From assembly GCA_021209875.1 (NCBI GenBank), contig JAGYVD010000002.1:5580001-5644000 (forward strand): a stretch of DNA of 64,000 nt, read 5' to 3'. A program made the position numbers and the translations under genes. Below are positions 16,997-29,618 of the stretch, piece after piece. Numbering within the stretch: the stretch's first letter is position 1; every line of letters starts with the position of its first letter. This DNA comes from Rosellinia necatrix (taxonomy: Eukaryota; Ascomycota; Sordariomycetes; Xylariales; Xylariaceae). The notes under the pieces were generated by a model. The model saw only the letters and a program-made list of their open reading frames with translations, did no database searches and was not told the origin of the DNA.

Positions 16997-19900
16997 ATGA
17001 CTGTCCGTCGAGCTCACCAAAGAGACTCAGGGTCAGCTTCAGGGGCAATGCCACCAGGCGGACTTCCTCCGTTGGCTGTTGTTGGTATGTCATTTCGATT
17101 CCCCCAAGAGTCTACGTCTGCACAGGCATTTTGGGATATGCTTGTCTCAAAGCGATGCACTTCGTCCGACATCCCTGCAGAAAGGATGAATATCTCCGCC
17201 TTCCACCACCCAGATCAATCACGCCTGGATTCTATGGCTATGCGTGGTGGGCACTTCATCAAGGGCGATCTTGGAGCTTTCGATGCACCCTTCTTCTCTA
17301 TCGGCGCCGCGGAGGCAGAGGCTATGGACCCTAGCCAGCGTTTCATGCTGGAGACGGCGTATCGCGCAATCGAGAACGCTGGAATTCCGATTGAACAGAT
17401 CGCGGGCACTAAAACATGTGTATACACGGGGTGTTTTAACAACGACTATGCCATGTTGCTACCAAAAGACCCCTTATCACCACCAAAATACCACACTGTC
17501 GGTACTCAGATGAGCATGTTGGCAAATCGGGTTAGCTGGTTCTTCGATCTCACTGGGCCCAGTGCTAACATAGATACTGCGTGTTCCAGTAGCCTTCTGG
17601 CAATGGATTTGGTATGTCAATCGATTTGGGCTGGGGATTCTGAGATGGTGAGTGTTCATGATGATCCGCGACAATGTCTAGGTTGGCTGATTCTCGCACT
17701 AGGGCCTCGCATGTGGATGCAATGTGATTTTCAACCCAGAGTTCATGGTCACAATGGACAACCTGGGCTTCTTATCCAAAGACAGCCGTTGCTTCAGCTT
17801 TGATCATCGTGCCAACGGATACGCGAGGGGCGAAGGCTTCGGTGTCATTGTTATAAAGCCCCTGCAGCGTGCCATTGATAATGGCGACACAATTCGGGCC
17901 GTTATTCGATCTTCCTCCTCCAACCAAGACGGAAAAACCCCAAGTCTAACACAACCAAGCAAAGAGGCACAGGAATCCTTGATCCGCTTCACATACAGAA
18001 AGGCGGGGCTTGATATGGGCTCAACACGATATTTTGAGGCTCACGGAACAGGTCAGTGCTGTTTAATGAGATGGGTCAAACGCATAAAGTGCTAATACTG
18101 GTTCAGGGACTCCTGTGGGGGATCCTTTAGAGATTGGTGCCATTGGGGCCGTCTTCCGCCATTATAGGTCTCCTGAGGAGCCGCTTTATATGTATGGTTC
18201 TACACGTCATACCCGGGGGCCTTCTAAACCAAGCTGACTATTTATTAGAGGATCAGTAAAATCTAATATTGGACATCTGGAGGGTGCCAGTGGCATAGCA
18301 GGTGTTATCAAAGTGATCCTGGCGCTTGAAAGGGGGATAATTCCTCCCAATGCCAACTTTGAGCGACTGAATCCCAAGATTGATGCGGATTTCCTGAACA
18401 TTAGAGTAAGGCACTTCGACTCAGTCCAGAACCAATATATTTCAAATATTGAACATGTCGCAGATTCCAATAGAGGCAGTCAATTGGCCTTGCAAAGGTC
18501 TGCGTCGAGCGTCCGTTCAGTCCTTCGGCTTTGGCGGATCAAACAGCCACGTTGTCATAGAAGACGCATATAACTATCTGTTGCAGCATGATCTAAAAGG
18601 GAATCACAACACTGTGCCCGACCCAATACAGAGACGCCTTCACGGTTTTCAGATGAGCTTCAGCCATGAGAATAGATTCGGGATAACAAATGGGGTCAAT
18701 AGTACAGCGGACAGTGCCCAGCGTAATGGTATGAATGGAAGCTCGCAAACCATCAAGATTGGAGTGGACGCGGTGCAGCAATATCAGTGCCCAACAGAGA
18801 CCCAAGTACTCGTGTGGTCCGCCGCCGATGAGAGCGGTATTGATCGCCTCAAGGAAATTTGGAAGCAGTACCTTGACCAGCTGCCCACCTCACTAGAGAA
18901 CAAAGAGACCTATCTTCGAGATCTAGCTTACACTTTGGCGTGTCGGAGGACGCATTTCCCCTGGCGCACATTTGCAGTGACCAAGGGCCATGATGGGATG
19001 CACAGTCTCATCGACCAACTGTCAGTTCCTGTCAAAGCAGCCTCGTCGCCGAATCTCGCGTTCATATTCACAGGGGTAAGATTCAAACTAAGTTGGATAC
19101 ACTCTTTGTGCTAACTTATGATTTCTATAGCAAGGTGCACAGTGGTTTGCCATGGGACGTGAACTCTTGGATAGATACCCCGTTTTTAGGAGTAGCTTGG
19201 TTGAAGCTGGGATTTATCTGAAGACTCTGGGCTGTTCATGGGACCTCCTAGGTAAGAATGTGGGTTCATCTTCGTCAATTACGGAATCTTGATCCTAATC
19301 GCCTCACTTGTAGACGAGCTACAAAAGAATGAATCCGAAAGCAACGTAAACTCGATCGAATACAGCCAGTCCCTTTGCACGGCCCTGCAGCTGGCTTTGG
19401 TCGATCTCCTAGAGTCTTTTAAGATTCGTCCAGCTGGAGTAGTAGGCCACTCTTCTGGTGAGATCGCAGCAGCGTAAGAGCCTATCAGCCTCCTGGAATC
19501 CCACCGCAAGCCAACTAATTCCATCTTAGATATACTGCAAAGGCTTTGGACCGAGATTCTGCATTGACGATCGCTTACTTCCGTGGTAAGCTAGCGTCTG
19601 AATTGGGAGATAGCGATGGGGAAAGTAAATGGGGCATGTCATCCGTTGGTCTATCCAGTGACGGCGTAAGAGCATATCTACAGAGTGTTTCAGACAGGCT
19701 TGGATCTACTAGGCTTGATATTGCCTGCGTGAACAGCCCCAAAAACCTGACAATATCTGGAGATGCCGCTCACCTCGATTACCTCCATACCCTGTTAGAT
19801 CGCGATCGCGTGTTCGTTCGCAAACTCAAGGTCACTGTGGCATACCATTCATTCCAGATGAAGGCAATTTCCGAGAAGTATCTCGCCTGCCTTGGCAGTC

Positions 19901-22900
19901 TTACCAGCCAGCAACCGGACAAGTCGCCCCCAATCATGATATCTTCGGTGACTGGGTCGTTGATCAAGGCACATCATCTCTCAAAGGGCGAGTATTGGGT
20001 CAAAAACATGCTACAGCCGGTTTTATTCACAGAGGCACTATCGAAGCTCTGCTCTCAATCATCGTCCAGTGTCATAAAGAAATTAGATGGTCGCCACCAC
20101 CGCATGGTATCTGTTCACCATCTCGTGGAGATTGGCCCCCACGCTGCTCTTCAAGGGCCTGCGAGAGATATTCTTCGATCGATCAATCAAGAAACGAACA
20201 TCGCCTATACATCGATACTCCGGCGCAATGTATCTGCTATTCACAGCACTCTCGAGGCCGCTGGCCGCCTACATTGTGCGGGCTACGCCTTCGACCTTGA
20301 TCGTGTCAACCGGCCAACGGCGACCGGCGACATAGCGGCCTTACCAAAAGCACTCTCCACCCTCCCGGAGTATGTCTTTGATCATACGAAGGAATACTGG
20401 TCTGAAAGTCGGCTCAGCAGGGACAGTCGCCTCCGACGGTTCGGTAGGCTGGACCTATTGGGTACACCAAGCCAAGACTGGAATCCTCTTCAAGCACAAT
20501 GGCGGAACATTATCCGTATTTCTGAACTACCATGGATCGATGACCACAAGGTGTGCTACCCCTATAAACTCCCAACCCTTGTCGTTCTAGCCCTGACATG
20601 TATTGATTTATTAGATCAATGGCGTTACTTTGTACCCTGCCGCTGGTATGATAGTCAAAGCCTTGGAGGCGGCGAAACAGCTCAGCGAGGCAGAAGGCGA
20701 GGTCGAAGGCTTCATGTTGAAGAATGTGGCCTTCCAATCAGCTCTCAAAATCCCTGCTGTGCCTGGAAGCATCGAGGTCGATACATATCTTAAGTCAAGA
20801 AGCGAATCAGATCCTAAAGGTTCACATTCGTTTGATTTCTCCATTTGCGCTTTTGACGGAGACAAGTGGATTGAAAGCTGCAAGGGGTGCATTCAAGTTC
20901 TGTATGCCTCTAGGGACACCGACATTGATAACCGGAACGAACAGCAAGCTTGGCATCAGAGCCACACCCAGACCTATCAAAATTACGTCCGCAAATGCGG
21001 CACCTCAGTCGACGTGCAAGGCCTATACGATCTCCTGTCCCGCTCTGGGTATGGGTACGGCCCTACGTTCCGTCCCATCACAGAAATGTCCTACGATGAG
21101 CAGGAGCACATAATATCAAAGGTTGCGCTGTTCCAATGGTCCAACTACGAAGGGGCTTGCACCGCACAGCACCACGTCATTCACCCAACCACATTTGACG
21201 GCATCTTCCAGACCATCTTTGCTGTCTATACGAAGGGTGGTACCGAAACAATGTCGACGGCCATCCCGACGTATATCGACAGGCTCTGGATATCAGTGAC
21301 TGGCTTGAGTCATCCTGGTTCTGACTCTATTCAAGTCCATGCGCAGACACAGTGGGTGGGCCTTCGCGAGACATCTTCCGACATTGCCGCCTTCGATACA
21401 TCGGGTAACAAGGTCCTCATGGAGATTGAAGGGGTCAAAACGACAATTATTTCCGCAGCGGGTGCCTCCGAAGTCTCGGAGAAGATGATCCAAGACAAGT
21501 GTTACAACATTCAGTGGAAGCCTGACCTAGACCTCAACTCTATTGACAGTGTCTTAGAGCACTACCAGTTTACGTATACGGAAGACGATGAACCGGTTGC
21601 TTATTACCAAGATTTGCATGCGCTGCTTGCAATAACCCTAAAGGACACTCATGACAGGATCAAGATGAACCCTTCAACTTCATGTGCAGGCAGCCCTCAT
21701 ATGCGCAGATATATGAATTGGCTAGACCGCCAAGTGAAACAACTTGAACTATGCAATTCCAATGCTAATGCTCCAAACTGGCCGCTTCGGGCTGAAAATG
21801 AAACTTTGGAACTGATACAGAGGATTACCTCAGCTAGTGGGCAAGGCTCCCTCTATGTCAGTATTGTCCAGAGGCTTGAAGAGATTTTGGAGGGCAAAGT
21901 CGATGTCTCAGATGTGCTATCTCGAGACTCGATCGAAAGCCACTTCGCTGAGATAGTAAGTTCAATAGCCTATATTATCAGCTCACGAGAAATTAACCAC
22001 TCGCAGTGTCAACATCTGAAATGCCTTAGGGGGCTCGGTAATTACATTGACGCATATGTCCACAAGCACCCGGCATTCAAGTTCCTTCAATTCGGAGTTG
22101 GGTCTACTACCATGATTGATCAGCTCATGAATACATATCTGAATTATGAGAATAGCAGTAATAACCCGCGTCACGGTCAGTTTAACTATACTAAGGTCTT
22201 ATCTTATTTGATGCTGACAGATCTCCAGCCCGGCATTCGTACCCACGAATGCAACCAAAGGCCGTCGACATTGAGCTTGATATGCAGGCCCAAGGTTTCG
22301 ATGTTGGAAGTTACGACGTCATCTTCTGCTCCATGGTACGTGTTGAATGAGCCCCAGCACAAATTTTTGGTAGGTTGCTGATTAGCAGATCTCCCACACG
22401 ACAACAAACATGACCGTGGCATTGAGGAACTGCCATAAACTACTTCGGCCGTGAGTTAGACCCCTTTCCGCGCTGCTAAGAGCTGATGTTAGCTAACCCC
22501 AGCCAGTGGAGGCAAGCTTATTCTATTAGACAATATGGAACCAGATGCTCTCCCCACAGGTTTCATTTTTGGTCTTTTAGAAAGTTGGTGGTCCGGTATG
22601 TGGTTTGTCGCATTATCGTGATGACCCGGGCTAATAGAAATACTACCAAGGCTCGGAAGACCATCGTCAAGATAGTCCATGCATGAACAAAATGCAGTGG
22701 AACGAGTTACTTCTCAAGACCGGGTTCTCGGGAAGTGAAATAGAGCTAGATGACTTCAAGCACCCGATCTACCATGCATATAGCGTCATAATCTCAACAA
22801 GCCTTCCCCCAACCCCTACAACAACGCCAGCAAAGGCCAGTCTTGTCATACTCCACGGCCCGGATCAGGCGCAGAAGGTTCAGGCAGATAAAGTCAAGAG

Positions 22901-25619
22901 CGACGCTGAGGCTAAAGGGCTATCAGCTCACCTCGCATCTCTACAGCAGGCCCGAGATATCTCCCTAGGTCCAGACACTGTGGTCATCAGTTTACTGGAG
23001 CTTCATGACCCTGTGTGGCTTAACATCAGTCCAGGGCTCTTTGAAATTCTTCAAAAGCTTCTGACCCATTCACCTCGACTGATTTGGGTCAGTAGGCGAG
23101 GTGGCTTCCATTCGCCAGAGCCAAATCACCATATCATTGATGGCTTGCTAAGAGTCTTACAGTCAGAGCTCATGGGGGTTACTCTCGTCTCTTTTGCACT
23201 AGAGACGGACGGATACATCAACAACAACCAAAGAGAATCTATCCTTCAATTAGCAAACTCAATGGTTCTAAATGAGGGGTTAGACACTGAGTATATTGAG
23301 GATCAGGGGCTGTTTCATATTCCCCGTCTCACTCCAGCCAATCGAATGAATACAAGACTTCATGAATATCAAGCCGCACATCAGAGACGCAACGCAGCGT
23401 TTGGAGGCGACATTCCGCTCCGCCTAGACATTAGCACGGCAGGACTCCTCGACAAAGTACACTTTGTTGAAGACAATGTTGGGGGGTCTACCGAGCTGAA
23501 GCCATACGAGGTTGAGATCCACGTCATGAGTGCTGGATTCGGCTTTCGCGAAGTCCTGATGGCCCAGGGACGGTTGAGCCAGCGTACCCTTGGGACAGAA
23601 TGCGCTGGAATTGTGACAAGATGCGGAAAGCACTGCGAAGACCCCGGCGTAGGTACACGGGTAGCTGCCGTGTGTCTCGATAGTTTCAGAAGCTTCGCTC
23701 GTGTTGATTGTCGTTCCGTTGTCCGTATCCCTGACAGCATACCCTTCTCAACCGCCGTAGCCATCCCATTCAACTTTGGGACTGCCTGGTACTCGCTCAA
23801 AGAAGTAGCCGGGGTAAGCGCTGGAGAGACTGTCCTGATACACTCCGGCGCCGGGGCCACGGGACAAGCTGCCATCCAAGTCGCTCTTCATCTAGGTGCC
23901 GTCGTATTCACAACCGTTAGCACCGAGAAGAAGAAGCAGTTGCTCATAGACCGCTATGGAATCCAAGCTGGACACATTTTCTCAAGCTGTGGGATAGCCT
24001 TCAGCGGCGGTATCAAACGACTTACACAGGGCGCAGGAGCAGATGTCATTCTCAACTCCCTCTCCGGAGAGGGCTTAGCAGCATCTTGGGAGTGCATCGC
24101 GCCTTATGGTCGATTTATCGAGCTAGGAAAGAAAGACATTACTTCTCACAGCAAGTTATCAATGTCCTTCTTTGAGAAAAATGTTACGTTCAGAGCCGTC
24201 GACATTCCTGCTATGAGTTTGGAGCGGCCGCAGGTTGTTCGGAAAGTGTTGGAAGATGTCCTGCCTCTTGTTGAAAGCAAGGTTCTCCACCCGGCAGGAC
24301 CTCTCCATGTCTTTGGCGTTTCCGAAATGGAAAATGCTTTCCGTACCATGCAAAATAGAGACAATATGGGCAAGGTTGTGGTTGAATTTGGGCCTGAAGA
24401 TATCGTTAATGTAAGTTGCAATGCGGGATTTGCTTAGACAATTGCTAAAAGCTTGTAGGTTGTTTTAGAGGCAAGGCCAAGCTTCCAATTCAGCTCCGAT
24501 GCGACATACATTATCGCCGGCGGCCTTGGAGGTCTAGGGCGCCGCGTTTCGGGCTGGTTCGTCGAGCGCGGTGCCCGGTATCTCATCCTTCTTTCGCGAT
24601 CCGGCGCCCAGTCCACGGAGGCTCAGGGGCTCATCGCCGAGCTAACTAGCAGCGGAGCTCGTATAAAGACCCCAGCTTGCGATATTGCTGACCGGGAGGC
24701 ACTCAGGATTGTATTGCACGAATGCCTCACAGATATGCCTGCCGTCCGGGGTTGTATCCAGTCATCGATGGTCCTTCGGGACGGCATGTTTGAAAGCCTA
24801 ACTTTTGAGTCATGGAAAGAATCGACGCTGCCAAAGATCCAGGGATCATGGAACTTGCATTCCTTGCTTCCAGATGGCATGGACTTCTTCGTGCTCTTCT
24901 CGTCCATTTCCGCCATCATCGGAAACAGGGGCCAGTCCAATTACGCCGCCGGCAACGCGTTCGAAGATGCCCTCGCGCAGTACCGCGTATCCAAAGGCGA
25001 GCGGGCTGCATCCATCAACCTCGGCCTCTTCCTCTCGGCTGGTGTCATCAGCGAAGACAAGTCGTTGCTAGGGAAGTTCCGCGCCAGGTCTTTTTTCAAC
25101 CCCATGACCGAGCCGCAGCTCTTTGCGCTGCTGGACTACTACTGCAACCCGGCAGAGTCTTATGCCAACTCCTTAGACTGCCAGACTGTTGTACACGACG
25201 CCGCGACTGACCAGCCAAACACGGATGTCGCGCACTGGCTCACGAAGCCGTTGTTTCGAAAAATTCTGACAACTATGTCGAATAGGGACACCGGCACAGC
25301 TTCTACAGACGTGGTCAACTTCCAGACGGCATTCTCCATTGCATCGTCGCTCTCAGATGCGAGTGCTGTCGTGAAGGCGGCGCTCGTAAAGAAGCTAGCC
25401 GATATCCTATCCCTGCCACCCGAGGAGCTCGATGCTTCCCAGCCGATGCACAGCTACGGCGTGGATTCGCTTGTAGCTGTCGATCTGCGCAATTGGCTTG
25501 CAAGAGAGCTTCAGGTGGACTTTGCTATCTTTGACATCCTAGGGAGCACATCCATTGCAGCCGTGAGTTTATTGGCCGCAGCAAGGAGCAAGTATTACAA
25601 GGTAGAGTGGACGGAGTAA
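16997..25619 (+). CDS. Highly reducing polyketide synthase (KS-AT-DH-cMT*-ER-KR-ACP), 14 exons
   Basis: Exons 16997-17647, 17703-18051, 18107-18191, 18249-18405, 18464-19075, 19131-19251, 19314-19473, 19530-20550, 20615-22175, 22229-22335, 22389-22450, 22507-22595, 22651-24410 and 24459-25619 close in frame to 2,631 residues. KS has DTACSSS, EAHGTGTPVGDP and SNIGH. AT has GHSSGE. DH has [10 protein letters not shown] (HxxxGxxxxP) and [12 protein letters not shown] has a nucleotide loop [13 protein letters not shown] has GGLGGLG and [11 protein letters not shown] has YGVDSLVAV. The methyltransferase region is degenerate: the SAM-binding Gly-rich loop reads QFGVGSTTM near 22090 and the segment after it is short. 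The enzyme should make a fully reducible linear acyl chain, probably without C-methylation. It ends at the ACP, so release needs a partner, probably the divergent FSH hydrolase or transfer to the NRPS. Confidence 0.95.
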
Positions 25620-25984
25620 AGGCGGCAAGATTTGGACATACATGTGACCATCAGATAAAGCCTGGAGTGTTAGCGATTGAAGAGCGATATTGTAGATGGG
25701 ATGGATTTAGGAATTAGCGTATGGATCAGTCAAATAGGGGAATCCTAGATGCCAGAGTGTGTCAGGTGGTTACCTACTACGGTGACCGCCTGTTTCAATT
25801 ATCAGGTCTCCAACCATCTACAACATCTCTATCCAGTCGCCACACTTTCACACCTAAGGTAGTAAAGGCAGTATTGTCACGTGCCATTGTTTAAGTCACA
25901 GGAAGACATCGCGATTATATCACCCTTCATCGTCGTCAATATCAAACGCTACCCAATCGAGGCTACTCTAGTGCTGCCGAGAAA
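25620..25984. other. Intergenic between convergent PKS and PAL
   Basis: This 365 bp gap holds the 3' flanks of the two convergent genes. No coding signal is seen. Confidence 0.6.
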
Positions 25985-28440
25985 TTACCCAGAGGGCTCT
26001 AGAAGACCGATTACGGCCTCGATAAGTGTGCCATCTTTCAGGGCACGATATACAGCTCCCGTATATGACCCCACTGTCGGTGCCTGTCTGCTCTGCATAT
26101 CTTCGGTTGTTGGTGTGCGGAGTTCTGCTGACGCGAGTATTGGAACTTTCAAAGTATGGCGCAAGAACTTATACAATACTTTCGATGCCCGGCCAAGCAG
26201 ATGTGCGGCATCGCCGTGCGCGAGGTAGGCGTCCCTATTCGCGCGCCATGTGTCGTTGAGTGAGAGGGAGAGCGCTCGAGTGAAACGTTCAAGCCGTCTG
26301 ATAATCTCAGGGTCGCGACTAAAGCTCGGGTTGTCCAGTATGCTGGGTCGCAGAGACTTCGCGACGACGTCAAAGCGCCTGGGCGGCTCTATACCGGCCG
26401 TTGTTTCAAGTGATAACAAAAGCACGTTCCAGAGACATTCTGTGAACCCCCTAAACGACATACATTTTCCGTCCGCGTCAGAAATGCTTGGCGGATGTTC
26501 AGACACGATATATTTTGACGATTTGTTTTCATCTGGTGTTGAGCCGCCGTTCACTACCAGATAGCTTGATATGGGCTCGGGATTATCCATTGCCATGTAG
26601 TGGTCGGCAACTATCTCCGTAAATTGTGGCTTATAGAGTTCGATGAATTCGGTATTCATAGCGCGGAGATCTAGAGCCTGACAAACAGCGATCAGATGGA
26701 GAGCGATGAGTTGCGAGAGTACATCGTTTGCTGTATGCGTATAGCGGGCAGATATGAGAGCCAATGAATTAAGAGACTGGTTCCCCATTTCTGCTGTTTG
26801 AACGTGATTCACAGGGTTTGCTAGAAAACCTAATTCGGATGCTAAAGCCGCAATATAAAGGTCGGTACCTTTAAAAACAAGCGATACGTTAGGGTCGTCA
26901 GCTACTAGGTTCGGAGGTAACCCTTGACTTGTCGCTGGGTTAATAAGCTCTGTGCATTGGCTGAAAAGCATACGTCCTATGCCTTGGGTGGCCTGTCGCG
27001 CCTTTTCCATTGCAGACGTTACCGACTTAGCTTGAAAATTTCCTCCATGAAGGAATTCGCCTTCAAAGGCGAGAGGGTTATCCGTAACTGAGTTACACTC
27101 TATAGATATTTGTTGATGCGCCAAAACAAGATCCTCAAGTATAGGACCGATCCATTGTGGAACTGTTCGAATAGAATAGCGGTCTTGCCGTAGGATCCCG
27201 TTTGCTCCATTGTTAACTTTGGTAAGCTTCGACCCTGTTAGAAATGATAGAATATTACGAGCACACTCAGTCTGCAAGGAGTTAATTCCTATTCTATCAA
27301 CCTGGAACGTCGACTAACCTGTCCGGGATGGGGACGAGTTTGAGAGAAGAATGCGTGGAAGCTCTCTGTTGTGCCGTTCAGAGCCTCAACGCTCATAGCA
27401 GTTAAAATCTGAGCAAGTATGGCTAGGGAATGAGTATCGTGCAGACCCAAGACCGCCACGGCAGTTGACACAGCAGTTCCGTTCGTCACTATAGTAGAGG
27501 GGAAATCAGCATTCCTCCTTTACTGGCCGAGCCAAACACACAAATAAAAAAAGGAGGGGATGCTCATCGTATAGCTTACCAGCAAGGCCTTCTTTTGCTT
27601 CTATCTTAACGGGCTCTAGGCCCGTTTCCGCTAAGGCAGTATCTGCGTACACAGCGTTGGAGGTCCTTGAAAGGACTCTGATGGTGGGTTTTCCCTGTAT
27701 TGCTCCGCAGATGTAGGATAAAGGACTTAAGTCTCCAGAAGCCGAGATACTACCCCGAAGGGGAATCATGGGAATTATGTCATGCCGGAGTAGATCTTGC
27801 ATTCGTTCAACAATCACAGGTCGAACAGCTGACCATCCTGAAACCAACGAATTGATACGAATAGCAATGGCTGCACGGGTCCATGACCGAGGCATAAAAG
27901 AAACATCATGGCTTCCATCGGCAACCGAGTCATACTGGTGAGAAGATGCTTGTCGTGGTATAGCTCGATGGTCTCTCTCCCCGGGTGGTAGTACCCCATA
28001 ATGAAGCTCCCGGACGAGCGCCCGTTGCAGCTCAGCAAAGTTATTGGTACGCAGATCCGCAGAACCCCCAAAGTTTGTATTTACACCTGCAAGGGTCAGA
28101 ATAAATATGGAATATACTACTTTTTACCAAGGCCCATTACCGTATATAACATCCCCATCCCGAAGCCTGTCTAGAAGCGTGAGGAGGCTTCTCTCCATGC
28201 GCTCAAGTGAAGCGGTACTGATTTTGGTACCGGCATTATAGCTAAAACACAATTTAGTAAATTCCAATTAGAGGTGAGCTGTCAGATGTGTAATAAAAAT
28301 ACCGACCGCGCAATAGTAATAACATCTGCTATTGTCAAACTGCGCCCAGTGAGCACTACTGGCTCAGGCGCTTCACCACCGGTGAAAGTTCCAACACGCC
28401 GCCAAATGCCAAGAAACAAATCCGTATGGGTAACGGCCAT
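25985..28440 (-). CDS. Phenylalanine ammonia-lyase / aminomutase family enzyme (MIO), 5 exons
   Basis: Exons 28440-28307, 28241-28141, 28086-27580, 27488-27319 and 27271-25985 close in frame to 732 residues, the usual size of fungal PAL. The core shows TGRSLTIADV, the catalytic Tyr in YGVNTNFGGSADLRT, and the MIO triad in GSISASGDLSPLSYICG. The family deaminates Phe (or Tyr, His) to the aryl acrylate, or moves the amino group to give the beta-amino acid. At the ring-recognition position (Phe-Leu in plant PAL, His-Gln in yeast PAL) this protein has Glu-Leu (28003-28008), so its substrate may not be plain Phe. The start is the first in-frame ATG; 41 open codons precede it. It is convergent with the PKS and upstream of the prenyltransferase, which suggests supply of an aryl building block. 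Lyase versus mutase cannot be decided here. Confidence 0.92.
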
Positions 28441-29618
28441 GCTAGAAGAATGGTGATCAAAATGCTTGATCTGAGTAAATCGGTATATGGCAAAACCGTT
28501 TATCCCTAATAGAGTTGTTGTCCCTGATGCCTCATATGTGTGACCTCCGTCGTCAAAAGCCACCGCAGTCTCCTTAGATGATCACTATGTATCAAAGCAG
28601 CATCCAACTAGTTAACGGGGCAGCTATTCTTGCTCGTGTAGGGGCATGCTGGATCCCACTGGGTGTCTCGCATGGGCATAGTCCTATGCTGTGCTTAGAA
28701 GAGCATCGGCGAAAACCCGGACCCTGGCCCGTTTGAAGTCCTTAGAAATGCGGGCAATGTTATTGCTACCGACAGCTATGGCAAGGAATGTGCATGCAGG
28801 TGGATAGATACCACGTCGGGTAACCCCAGACGCAGCCAAGCCTAGACGGAGCGGAGCGCAGCTGCTAGGGTAGACCACTCCTTCCAAAATGGGTAGAAAG
28901 CGATCTTCGTGTGAAGGGCGAGGAAGGGTTGGTCAAACAACCCCGGCGGCCCTACCACCCCTTAAACTCTCCCCTTGGAATCAATCACCACGGTCTTGGA
29001 CCCCCTCAACTCGACCCTTAACGGCCTTCTGAATTACGGAATCCGGCCCCTTACCTACAGTCCTTGAAACCGACCCCTCAATTCGACCGTTCAATCGTCA
29101 CTCTCTACGATCCCTTTCTCTTCCGTCCGAATCAACCTATCCGGCCACCATACACAAACCATTAGGGAGCCCTATCCCTTTCGGAACCCTTTCAACAACC
29201 CTTTCAACCAGGTGGGTATTATTGAAGACAATAACCTTCCTTTTGGGTTCGCGGATTTGATACGAAAGGCAAGGAGGAGTCCCCGTACGGAGGTATATGT
29301 TGGAATAGGATAATAGGGGTCAGATTAGATAAGATGAAGGGATTAGATAAGAACCTTTTCATAAATGTTGACTTCCCATACACATAGTGGGAAGGAAGTT
29401 TATTCCAATATATCATCTTTTTTCTCACAATCCATTGCAACTCCTTAGTATTCATACTAAGAGACCTATATCGCAACCCGGAGATATAATGTCGGCGATA
29501 ATGTATTAGTGTTATGAGAGCTTATATAGTCATTCAGAAGCGTGAGGTTGACTAAAGCTTGTATTTACAGAAAGAGTAGCTCTGTCTAGGATGACTTGTA
29601 GATCAGGTTGAGACACGT
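28441..29618. other. Intergenic PAL / DMATS, with possible retroelement debris
   Basis: This 1.2 kb stretch has no supportable gene. The part near 28900-29200 is C-rich on the plus strand and full of stops. An LTR-like segment lies at 29298-29410. Confidence 0.5.
29298..29410. mobile_element. Possible short solo LTR
   Basis: The segment opens with TGTTGGAATA and closes with TATTCCAATA, near-perfect terminal inverted repeats like those of Copia-type LTRs, 113 bp apart. No target-site duplication or internal domain was found, so this may be a fragment or chance. Confidence 0.3.

Noticed and set aside
22683..22700. An ATG at 22683 as the start of a separate enoyl reductase gene
   Set aside because: The 55 bp intron before it (22596-22650) joins in frame to the PKS, and the upstream methyltransferase sequence continues into it.
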